The notes under the pieces: generated by a model
Told to the model about the DNA's origin: nothing
Database searches by the model: none
What the model saw: only the letters and a program-made list of their open reading frames with translations
Made by a program: the position numbers and the translations under genes
In this document: in pieces, positions 26,008 to 34,000 of the stretch
Position numbering within the stretch: the first letter of the stretch is position 1
How the letters are laid out: each line of letters begins with the position of its first letter
Assembly: GCA_965221815.1 (NCBI GenBank)
Contig: OZ244915.1
Coordinates: forward strand, 1,116,001 to 1,180,000
Direction of reading: 5' to 3'
DNA length: 64,000 nt
Origin: JAPOXR01 sp965221815
Lineage (GTDB): Bacteria > Pseudomonadota > Alphaproteobacteria > Rhodobacterales > Rhodobacteraceae

Positions 26008-27155
26008 GAACAGGCTCCATGTTTCATGAGTTCACGGGCAATGATTGCGCGCTGGATCTGATTGGTTCCTTCATAAATCTGGGTAATTTTGGCATCGCGA
26101 TAAAGCCGTTCGACCTCAAAACCCCTGATATATCCGGAGCCACCAAAGACCTGAACTGCATTGGAGGTGCATTTGACTGCCATATCGGTGGCAAAGCACT
26201 TTGCCATACTGCATGTCATCGTTGCATTCTCACTTTGGTCGATCAGGCGTGCAGCCTCACGCACCAAGAGACGGGCAGCCTTTAATTCCTTCGCCATATC
26301 GGCCAGCATCCATTGCAGCCCCTGGAAATCAATAATATGTTGCTTGAACTGTTTCCGTTCACTGGCATAGCCGAGTGCAGCTTCCATTCCAGCCTGTGCG
26401 ATACCCACGGCGAGCGCGGCAATCCCGGCACGCCCTTTGTCCAGCACATTCATCATCATGTAAAATCCTCGATTTTCGTCACCGAGAAGAGCATCGGATG
26501 GAAGCTTGACATTGTCAAAATGAAGTGCCCCAACCGGACTTGCACGTTGGCCCATTTTATGCTCCCGAGGCCCACGGGTGACACCTTCGCCTGTCAGATC
26601 CACAACAAAGATCGACATACCACGATGACCGGCGCCAGGATTTGTTCGTGCCAGAACAAAACCCAAGTCTGCCACCGGGGCATTATGAATCCAGAGCTTC
26701 CCGCCATTGAGAATCCAGCCATCACCTTGACGAACCGCTGTGGTCCGAATTCCGGAGATATCTGAACCGGCCTCGCTTTCGGTAATGCAATATGCCACCC
26801 GAATCTGAGTGGTCATAATTCCCGTAAGCCACGCGTTCTGTTGACCCGGTGTCCCATGGGATACAAGTAAAGTTGTAATGAGTTCAACAAGGCCGCATTG
26901 GTCAGCGACACTCGCATAACCACGTGCCAGTTCTTCCATGACAAGCGTATATGACAGTGTGTCAAGGCCCGCTCCACCGAGCGCTTCAGGAACACAGATA
27001 CCAAAGAGCCCCAATTCGCCCATCCGCCTGTAGAGATCATCGGGATATCGCTCACTTTGGTCGAGTTCCGTGGCCAGGGGCCGGATGACATCGTTGGTAA
27101 ATTCGCGCGCGAGATCACGCACGAGGAGCTGAGAGTCGTTCAGATTCATTGGCAT
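26004..27155 (-). CDS. Acyl-CoA dehydrogenase
   Basis: 383 aa, the standard length. Family motifs include the FAD/substrate region CITESEAGSDISG and KLWIHNAPVADLGFVLA, and the C-terminal block IRGFEVERLYRDAKITQIYEGTNQIQR, in which the glutamate of YEGT is the usual catalytic base. It introduces a double bond into an acyl-CoA and passes electrons to ETF. As first gene of an operon with SDR, DUF993 and epimerase genes it is unexpected in a sugar locus, which hints at a CoA-linked step or an operon assembled from different pathways. Divergent from an aldo/keto reductase. Confidence 0.93.
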   Translation of the reverse strand: MPMNLNDSQLLVRDLAREFTNDVIRPLATELDQSERYPDDLYRRMGELGLFGICVPEALGGAGLDTLSYTLVMEELARGYASVADQCGLVELITTLLVSHGTPGQQNAWLTGIMTTQIRVAYCITESEAGSDISGIRTTAVRQGDGWILNGGKLWIHNAPVADLGFVLARTNPGAGHRGMSIFVVDLTGEGVTRGPREHKMGQRASPVGALHFDNVKLPSDALLGDENRGFYMMMNVLDKGRAGIAALAVGIAQAGMEAALGYASERKQFKQHIIDFQGLQWMLADMAKELKAARLLVREAARLIDQSENATMTCSMAKCFATDMAVKCTSNAVQVFGGSGYIRGFEVERLYRDAKITQIYEGTNQIQRAIIARELMKHGACS

Positions 27156-27502
27156 TTCAGGCGCATCTGCTGATTATACGGGCAAACGAGTGGCCAAAAC
27201 AGGTGTTTACGGCAGATCTTGCCGACATCATATGCATGATGAATTGCATAATTATGACCGCCAGCTCCAATCCAAAACCATTCATCTAGAGTTGTCTTTA
27301 TTACATCGATCAGACGCTCTTGTAAATAACCATTTGTTTACTTAATGGTGCCTCCTGAAATTCGGCAGCTATTCAACATGTCCGATTGGTTCGGCCAGTC
27401 ATCGCTTTGATGGAACCCTATGGTCGGCGATTTGTTCCTTGTGCAATGATCGGTGACATAGGAGTAGGTCTGCAGCAAATGACTGACAATCGGAGGTTTG
27501 GT
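27156..27502. promoter_or_regulatory. Divergent promoter region with two palindromes
   Basis: 347 bases between the acyl-CoA dehydrogenase operon and the aldo/keto reductase. It contains CGGCAGATCTTGCCG (27210-27224), directly followed by CATCATATGCATGATG (27226-27241), and farther on ACCATT, nine bases, AATGGT (27329-27349). All three are symmetrical and could bind dimeric regulators. No gene is seen here. Confidence 0.5.
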
Positions 27503-28519
27503 ATGGATCCTGCCACAAAAAACAAGTTTGGCCGCGTTGATCTTGAGGTCACTGCATTCAGTTTTGGAACTGCTCCTATTGGGAATATTTTCCGTGAAAT
27601 CGATGAAGAGACCTCCGATGGTATGTTCCAGGCAGCATGGGATTCCGGAGTCCGGTTTTACGACACGGCACCGATGTATGGTCATGGTCTGGCTGAATTG
27701 CGAACCGGCCATTCGTTACGATGGAAAGAACGCGATGACTTTGTCCTGTCTTCAAAGGTTGGTCGTGTCTTAAGGCCGGCACGCAAGGACGATATCGACT
27801 ACGCACCTTGGACCAATGCCGGGCGTTTCAGCATGCATTTCGATTATTCATACGATGGGACCATGCGGGCATTCGAGGACAGTCTGCAGCGACTTGGTTT
27901 GGAGCGAATGGAAATCTGTTTCATTCATGACATCGATGTTTTCACGCGGGGTGAAGCACAGCCGGACGTTTTCAAACAAGCTATGGACGGGTGCTACCGG
28001 GCGCTTTCGGAATTGCGTGATCAAGGTGTTGTCAAAGCCATTGGCGTGGGCGTGAATGAATGGGAGGTTTGTCAGACGGCGCTTGAACAGCGGGACTTTG
28101 ATTGTTTTCTGCTCGCCGGTCGCTACACGCTTTTGGAGCAGGATTCGCTTGACACATTCTTACCTCTCTGTGAGCAGCGCGGTGCTGCTGTCGTTGTTGG
28201 CGGCGGGTTCAATTCAGGTGTTCTCGTAACCGGCGCACGCGCGGGGGCCAAGTACAATTATGCGCCAGCGCCTGAGGCCATTATGCAGCGGGTTGCGAAG
28301 ATTGAAGAGGTTTGTGCCAATCACGCTGTCCCGCTTCCGGCAGCTGCCTTGCAGTTTGTTGTTGCCCATCCGGCCATTCCCAGTTTCATTGCTGGAACAC
28401 GAACTGTTGAGCAACTCAGGAATAATCTTGCTTGGTTCAATCACGCGATACCAGATGACTTCTGGGCCGAACTCAAGAGTCGGAACCTTTTGCGCGCGGA
28501 TGCCCCGGTCCCGCAATGA
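27503..28519 (+). CDS. Aldo/keto reductase (aldose dehydrogenase type)
   Basis: 338 aa from the ATG at 27503, six bases after CGGAGG. The AKR active-site tetrad is visible: Asp and Tyr in FYDTAPMYGHGLAE, Lys in LSSKVGR, His in CFIHDID. The sequence resembles D-threo-aldose 1-dehydrogenase / L-fucose dehydrogenase-like AKRs, which oxidise free sugars to lactones with NAD(P). It is divergent from the ACAD-SDR-DUF993-epimerase operon and probably acts on the same imported sugar. After its stop, 28520-28768 holds no gene. Confidence 0.9.
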   Translation: MDPATKNKFGRVDLEVTAFSFGTAPIGNIFREIDEETSDGMFQAAWDSGVRFYDTAPMYGHGLAELRTGHSLRWKERDDFVLSSKVGRVLRPARKDDIDYAPWTNAGRFSMHFDYSYDGTMRAFEDSLQRLGLERMEICFIHDIDVFTRGEAQPDVFKQAMDGCYRALSELRDQGVVKAIGVGVNEWEVCQTALEQRDFDCFLLAGRYTLLEQDSLDTFLPLCEQRGAAVVVGGGFNSGVLVTGARAGAKYNYAPAPEAIMQRVAKIEEVCANHAVPLPAAALQFVVAHPAIPSFIAGTRTVEQLRNNLAWFNHAIPDDFWAELKSRNLLRADAPVPQ

Positions 28520-28768
28520 AGGGTGGGCATGGACTCTTTTGCGTGGGTATCTCTCGTATCCAGATTGGGCGGCTCAACATGAAGATTGAGTGGGCTGATC
28601 AGGCTGTGACATGTTTATCGGATTGTGACAGTCGAATGATGAAGGCCCCAAGACTGGATTCACATTGTGTGCATTCAATTGCGAACAGCGTCTCGGCCCA
28701 TCACTCGTTATTGTGACCTGATCCCGGTTTCGCCATTGAATGCTTTCTGTACCTGCTCACACCCTATG

Positions 28769-29890
28769 TGTAGAGAATTGAGGCTCTCATGTCTTCTGAT
28801 TGAGACTCTGGCATTTTTGAACTCAGATTATTTGCGACTCAACTCACAGATGTGCGACTCAGGCGGTCTGTCAGATGGTGATGCCTGTGATGCGGATGCG
28901 GTCCGCGATCTCGCGTTGTTCCCCCTTAACCCGAACTTCCAGACCTTGTCATATGCAACGTGTTGATTTGTTGCATAAGTTGTGATTTCGGGTTGAATTG
29001 ACTGGGGACGTTGGAGCCGCACGCCGAGTCGTTTGAACATTTGGGCCTGCCGTGCGGTGGGTCGTGTCATCATGGGGAAAAGGTGATCGTCGCCGAGAGT
29101 TTGTCGGTTGATACGGCGCGCACCACCGTGCCGCCCCTGATTTCTGCGCTGTTCTATGATCTCTCCCGTGAGAAGGAAGTGCGGATTCCGGCACAGGGAG
29201 AGCGGCGCGAGCGGGAACTGCGCAAACTGGTTGAATGTGCGGGGAAACCCGTGGCCCTGTTTATTGATGAGGCCCATGACCTGCACAGCCGTACGCTCAG
29301 TGGTCTCAAGCGCTTGATGGAGGTGATCAGTCGCGGGGCCAGCAACCTGTCGGTCGTTCTGATCGGCCACCGGACGGATGTCCTGATATTCGACGGGCTC
29401 GGGGACGAAACACGGGCTTATCTGGACTGGTTGATCCAGGAATGCATCACGGACGACACCGACATTGGGTCGGTCATTACACCGGAAGCGCTCAACCTGA
29501 TTGCCGAACACATGCGGACACCCCTGCAGTTCGCGGAATGTCTCAACCGCTCATTCGAGGGTGGACATCTCATCGGACAGAAACCCATCACCGCTGAAAT
29601 CGTTCAATCTGTCCTGCTCCCGGACTTTGATGATCTCGAACCTCGACTGACACGGCAGGGAGACTCCGTCAAGTCTCTGTCCGAACAATTCCACACACGT
29701 CCGGCGAAATGCGCCGCTTCCTCAACGGCCAGCTCAAACCGGGCCAAACCCGCGAGATCGCATACGCATCGCAGGCATCACCATCTGACAGGTCGCCCGA
29801 GTCGCACATCTGTGAGTTGAGTCGCAGATAATGTGAGTTCAAATTGGCCCGAGTCTCAATCACAAGTGATGAGAGTCTCAATTCTCTACA
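28769..29890. mobile_element. Inverted-repeat element with ATPase remnant, ~1.1 kb
   Basis: Long inverted ends (28769-28915 and 29751-29890, roughly 80-90% identical) both start TGTAGAGAATTGAG and contain the blocks CAACTCACAGATGTGCGACT and GTCAGATGGTGATGCCTG. Between them is only a broken transposition ATPase; the transposase is gone, probably by an internal deletion. The flanks show no exact duplication. It is a different family from the Tn402-like element at 1641-4947, although both belong to the DDE transposase plus AAA helper type. Confidence 0.72.
29080..29830 (+). pseudogene. TnsC/TniB-like transposition ATPase, truncated and frameshifted
   Basis: The readable part starts KVIVAESLSVDTARTTVPPL and continues with Walker B in PVALFIDEAHDLHSRTLSGL and sensor 1 in LSVVLIGHRTDV, then the lid domain. 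The N-terminal third with Walker A is missing. Near 29704-29712 the frame changes: one base seems lost, because the next frame reads RFLNGQLKPGQTREIAYASQ, a natural end for these proteins, finishing at a TAA at 29828-29830 inside the right inverted repeat. The protein would be about 40% short and cannot hydrolyse ATP. Confidence 0.72.
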
Positions 29891-29908
29891 CCTACTGTCA
29901 CTGATCCA

Positions 29909-30708
29909 TCATTTCATCCCGGGTGGCTTCTGCCAGTCGAGGAGATCATCCTCGTCTTTGGAAAGATGTGGTTTGGGTTTGGCCCTGAGTTGCGGTTTTG
30001 GTGCAACTGGTGTCCGTGTCGGACCCTCTGCGATGATTCGCCCTGCCACTTCACCCAGATCCGATAGCCAGTCCGGCCGGTGGACATCCGTCAGGGGACG
30101 ACCCAGTTTCGCGGCTTCGGCCCCGAGTCCGGAAACAGTCTTGACGAGGCTGTTCCGAATTGCTGGATCCAGCGTTGCGAGGGCGCGATGCAGTGCATCC
30201 GGATCCTCTTCGGCGGCCGTCCTGATATCGTAGAGATCACGCGAGACGAATTTTCTTTTCTCTCCCATGCGATGAAAGAGTTTCTTGGCCAGGATCTCGG
30301 CGGTGGGTTCCAGCCGGATCCCCCACGTTGCATCCCGGTCAGCATCCATCTCCGAAGGAGCGATCTCCGGGAGGAGCGGTGGACTGATGGCAATACTGAA
30401 TTCGCCTTCCATGGAACGTGCCGTGATCCCCGGATTGATCGCATCAACAACCTTGACGGCCCCAACAAAATTGTTTGCGAGCTGTACGGCAATCTGGTCA
30501 AAACATTCGTCGAAAATGTCACGGGCCAGGCAGAGATCGATATCGGTGCTACGACGATGGTTTCCCCACCGGGCGGCCAGAGCCGTGCCGTGCCCCCGCC
30601 AAGGATCAGGGCATCCCCGTTCCCGGTCTGGTCCAGAAGGGCCAGCACCGGCGGGGCCGCCCGTGCCAGGATCTCGGATGCGGGTGGGCCAATCGTGTAA
30701 TCTGTCAT
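29909..30708 (-). pseudogene. AbiEii/AbiGii-like nucleotidyltransferase, frameshifted by a 5-bp duplication
   Basis: Toxins of this family transfer nucleotides, in known cases to tRNA ends. The first frame gives MTDYTIGPPASEILARAA and then ALILGGGTA. The second frame continues LAARWGNHRRSTDIDLC, which carries the catalytic aspartates, and later EILAKKLFHRMGEKRKF and SRDLYDI, then a proline-rich linker and the tail DDLLDWQKPPGMK. The break lies at 30584-30593, where CGTGC is present twice in tandem; removing one copy restores a single 264-aa frame. The start overlaps the upstream 258-aa gene by ATGA. It may be a recent pseudogene, a reversible switch, or a read error. Confidence 0.75.
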
Positions 30709-31481
30709 CCCCGGGATTCGCCTGTGGGCCAGAATTCGCCATCCTTGTGTCGATGCGGCCAGAAACCACCGTCGATCACGGGGGGCAGGGGCCGGTTGAC
30801 CGGCCAGTCAGCGGGCATTTCTGCCCATTGGTTCAACCACCAGGACAGTTCACCGACCCGGGTGCCAGACTCAAGCGTTCCACGTGCGATGTCTCGGACA
30901 CTGAGGCCACCCTCAATGCGCATCAACGGATAATCCGACCCATCCGCGCCGGTCAGCATCTCATAGAACAGCGATCGTTCGGTCTCGGTCTGCACTCCGT
31001 TTGTGAAGACCCAAAACACGTCCGCACCGGACAGTTTCGGTGAATAGCCAGCAAGGTAGCGGGCTGCCATCCAGTCCAGAAAAAGATGTTGGGGATCGGG
31101 ATCCCGCAACCGCTTGCATGCCGTGTCATGCGCAAACCAGGCCAGCGGCATGGGGGGATAGGATTCACATTGCTTAAGTGGTGTGGTGTGTGGATCAGGC
31201 GCATCAGTTCCATAACACCACCGCCAGCGGGCGTGGATATCCTCGCGTGTGGGGGCCCGGTCGATACGCTCAGCCCCATGGCTGCACTCGAGGCGTTCGA
31301 TTTCACGGGCAATCGCGGCTTCGTCGAGAGGTGACGGCACCGCGGCCTGTTGTTGCATCCATTCCAGATCGGGAAGCCAAGTGGTGATCCCGTTGCTCTC
31401 ACAAATTTCCTTGAACCGCAGTGCCCAAGGGGAGTGTGTCACTAGCGGGGCAAGGGCTGGTGTTTCATGCAGTGGTGGCAT
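30705..31481 (-). CDS. Unknown 258-aa partner of the nucleotidyltransferase
   Basis: Not recognised. Soluble and unusually rich in Trp, without signal or membrane segment. Segments such as YLAGYSPKLSGADVFWVFTN and GGLSVRDIARGTLESGTRVG look conserved-domain-like; the latter could be a small helix-turn-helix. A good ribosome site (GGAGG) precedes the ATG. Its stop overlaps the start of the nucleotidyltransferase by four bases, the arrangement of toxin-antitoxin pairs, where the first gene is often the antitoxin. Classical AbiEi antitoxins have a different N-terminal winged helix, which I do not see, so this may be another kind of partner. Confidence 0.7.
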   Translation of the reverse strand: MPPLHETPALAPLVTHSPWALRFKEICESNGITTWLPDLEWMQQQAAVPSPLDEAAIAREIERLECSHGAERIDRAPTREDIHARWRWCYGTDAPDPHTTPLKQCESYPPMPLAWFAHDTACKRLRDPDPQHLFLDWMAARYLAGYSPKLSGADVFWVFTNGVQTETERSLFYEMLTGADGSDYPLMRIEGGLSVRDIARGTLESGTRVGELSWWLNQWAEMPADWPVNRPLPPVIDGGFWPHRHKDGEFWPTGESRG

Positions 31482-31641
31482 CGTGGCCTCCGTGCGTCTC
31501 CCCTGTATGTAACTCTCATCCGTATATTTTTCAATGTTCGACGGCGCGTGTTTTAATCTGGATTATGCCTGAAGTCTTCGGGTATCACCCGGTGAGCGCG
31601 CGGCAATTGTCTCAACGTTATGATCCCCGGTCAATGACCCG

Positions 31642-31858
31642 TCATGTCATCCCGGGCGGCTTCTGCCAGTCGAGAAGATCATCATCGTCGTTTGTCTTTG
31701 GCGGTTCGGGTTGGGCTGTAGGTTGTGGGGAGGTCTTGTCTTCTTCAGACGGACTTAGAGAAGACAGTTCGGAGAGCAGTTGACCAACAGTTTTGTACAG
31801 TTCGGGAATGTCATTGATGGCCGTATTCCAAACTGCGAGTCGATCGATTTCAAAATAA
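31642..31858 (-). pseudogene. Gene tail ending in the same C-terminal peptide as the nucleotidyltransferase
   Basis: About 70 codons open to the edge of a small inverted-repeat element at 31859. They read EIDRLAVWNTAINDIPELY, a helical part, a proline-rich linker (SPQPTAQPEPPK), then DDDDLLDWQKPPGMT and a stop. The final 12 residues are nearly identical to the end of the nucleotidyltransferase at 29909, while the rest is unrelated. The DNA similarity continues about 17 bases past the stop. The 5' part of the gene is missing; the element appears to have cut it. Confidence 0.6.
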
Positions 31859-31958
31859 GGGAATTATATACCTGACGACACATCATACTATAAGTAGTGG
31901 TTATGAGGGATTGATAATAGAATATGCAGTCGTTCGGGGAGTTAAGTATATAAGCCCC
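31859..31958. mobile_element. MITE-like element, ~100 bp
   Basis: Ends GGGAATTATATACCTGAC and, inverted, GGGGCTTATATACTTAAC. The latter is identical over 18 bases to the left end of the element at 11875. The interior is AT-rich with no gene. It interrupts or truncates the gene whose tail is at 31642-31858. Confidence 0.6.
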
Positions 31959-31969
31959 AAAAAATTCAC

Positions 31970-33530
31970 CCGCCAAGCCGCAAGTCTATCCGAATGCCAT
32001 TGAACGGCCAGGATCATCCCACTGATATGGATTGACCGCTGAGATGTCTCTATTATGGCATCCTGCGATTCCTCGCAATATCATGGCCGTGTCGGGATGC
32101 AGACAGTAATAGCGACGGTGGATCAGACTGATATTCGCGGGTTGGGTCCCGCCAGACTTCACTTTCGTCACGGAGCTGCCTCTCTCTAAGATCGCGGGTT
32201 GCAGGTTTCAGACTGTGCCGCAGAGCGTGATCGAGGGTTCTCCTTCCGTTCTGCCTGCATCCTGACTCGGTCATGGTTGGCTTCCGTGTCTTTCAGGTCA
32301 GGGCTCGGCTGGCATGCGGGCGGGCGTTGACCTCGCAGACGATGGCCCCGATGACGCCGACAAGCTCCCGGGCCACGGCTGTGGTCACCTTGCACTGATG
32401 CTTGCGCACAGCGCTGAGACGGCTGTAACGCGCACAGAGTCGTTTCTGGGCCTGCCAGGCGATGGTCTGCACCCGGTCCGGCGCGGCGGCGGCCTTGGCC
32501 TGCAGATGGCGTGTCTTGCGGGCGGGGACGCGAGTGTTCCACGCCGCTTCCACCCGGATCCGCCGGACATGGCCGTTGCCGGTCTTGGTGATCCCGCCGG
32601 TCCGGCGCTTGGGTCCCGAGGAGCGTTCGCTGGGAACCAGGCCGAGGAAACTCATCAGTTGCCGCGGTGTGTCGAAGCGGGTGATGTCGCCGAGCTCGGC
32701 GAGGATGGTGACGGCACTCAGGACATGGATCCCCCGGAGGCTGATCAGGGCGGTCACCACGGGGGCCAGGGACCCGTCCTGGGCGGCGGTGTGGATCTGA
32801 TTCTCGAGATCCGCCACCCGCCGCGTGGCCTCCCGGGCGGCCTCGACATATTCCTGGAAGACGATCTGCTGCACCGGGCTGTCGAAGGCCTGGGCCTCCA
32901 GCCAGCGCGTGTGGGCTTGTGTCCAGCGGCTGCGGCCCGGATAGATGCGGTCGTGCCGGAGAAGGAAGGCCCCGAGGCGCTGACGGGCTTTTGTCTGCAG
33001 GGCCTTCATGTCTTCTCGGGCCCGGGTCAGGTCCCGCATCGCCTCCTGTTCCGGGTCAGGAACCCAGACAGGCGTGAGCGATCCGGACCGGTGCTCACGC
33101 GCCAGCATCGTCGCATCCCGCCGATCCGTCTTGATGCGATCCGTGGCCCCCCGCGGCACAAGCCCCGGCGCGACAACCACGCAGTGATGGCCGGTCTCCG
33201 TGATCTCCCGGGAGAGGCCAGACCCACAAGGGCCGGCTTCATAACAGAAGCTGAGCACGAGCCCATCCGGACTCAGGCGCTTGATCAGGTGCCGGAGGGC
33301 GGATCGATGGTTGGGAATCGTCCCCTGCCACTCCGGTCCCGTCCGGCCAGGCCGGGCAATGGCCACCGCAATCGAATCCTTGTGGACATCAAGACCCACA
33401 TAGGCACTGTATTCAAAGTCTGACATTGACATGTCCTCCGTAACGGGGCCCTCTTCAGGGCCATGCATTGGATCCTGTATACAGGGACAGGATCGGGACA
33501 GGTCAATCCATGATGTCTAATTTTTCCGGA
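31970..33530 (-). mobile_element. IS110-family insertion sequence
   Basis: A single intact DEDD recombinase gene (32293-33426) with about 320 non-coding bases after it and about 100 before it. IS110-family elements lack clear inverted repeats, so the borders are approximate. The left border lies after the MITE-like element and the right border near 33530, where the IS66 fragment begins. The longer non-coding side lies downstream of the recombinase, as in the IS1111 group. In the family one non-coding side produces the structured bridge RNA that chooses target and donor. Confidence 0.65.
32293..33426 (-). CDS. IS110-family recombinase (DEDD transposase)
   Basis: 377 aa from the ATG at 33426, eight bases after GGAGG. 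The RuvC-like domain starts with YVGLDVHKDSIAVA (first Asp), has the Glu in SFCYEAGPCG and the last Asp pair in IKTDRRDATMLA. The C-terminal Tnp domain is seen in LSAVTILAELGDITRF, then GLVPSERSSGPKRRTGGITK and TGNGHVRRIRVEAAW, which carries the proposed serine. Full length and no frame break: probably active. These recombinases act with an RNA guide encoded in the element's own non-coding end. Confidence 0.93.
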   Translation of the reverse strand: MSDFEYSAYVGLDVHKDSIAVAIARPGRTGPEWQGTIPNHRSALRHLIKRLSPDGLVLSFCYEAGPCGSGLSREITETGHHCVVVAPGLVPRGATDRIKTDRRDATMLAREHRSGSLTPVWVPDPEQEAMRDLTRAREDMKALQTKARQRLGAFLLRHDRIYPGRSRWTQAHTRWLEAQAFDSPVQQIVFQEYVEAAREATRRVADLENQIHTAAQDGSLAPVVTALISLRGIHVLSAVTILAELGDITRFDTPRQLMSFLGLVPSERSSGPKRRTGGITKTGNGHVRRIRVEAAWNTRVPARKTRHLQAKAAAAPDRVQTIAWQAQKRLCARYSRLSAVRKHQCKVTTAVARELVGVIGAIVCEVNARPHASRALT

Positions 33531-33907
33531 TAGCGAACCGCCGCCCCGGCCCGAAGGGAGCCGTTTCGATGTCCGAACGGCCGCCGCCGCCCACGAAAGG
33601 GCGCCGGGGCCGACGGAAACGACGACGGGGCCACAACCTGGTGCTGCGGCTGCAAGACAACCGGGAGGGCGTGCTGCGGTTCACCCGCGACCCCACGGTT
33701 CCCGCCACCAACAACGAAGCCGAGCGGGCGCTGCGCCCCCTCAAGGTGCAGCAGAAGATCTCCGGCAACTTCCGCAGCACGACTGGAGCGCAGAACCACG
33801 CGGTGCTGCGAACCGTGCTGGACACCGCCCGCAAGCCGGGCTGGAACCTGCTGGAAACACTGCGGACCCCGCCGGACGAACTCATCCAGCGGCTCGAGAT
33901 GTCCTGA
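33530..33907 (+). pseudogene. IS66-family transposase, C-terminal fragment
   Basis: Readable from the ATG at 33569: GHNLVLRLQDNREGVLRF, PTVPATNNEAERALRPLK and VQQKISGNFRS, the standard end of IS66 TnpC transposases. Only about 110 of roughly 500 residues remain, cut off on the left where the IS110 element begins. Not functional. Confidence 0.85.
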
Positions 33908-34000
33908 ACCGCCGTGCGGACCAGAAAAACCCAACAAGAACCTGAATAGTTACATATTTTCTTAAAGAACTCACCCAATGAAATCACAGCAGAAAATAAA

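Noticed and set aside
29669..29881. Two similar short peptides encoded at both ends of the 28.8-29.9 kb element
   Set aside because: They are translations of the inverted repeats, not genes; they served to recognise the repeats.
32314..33423. A long open frame (369 codons) on the plus strand
   Set aside because: It lies antisense to the intact IS110 recombinase; its composition is a shadow of that GC-rich gene and matches no family.
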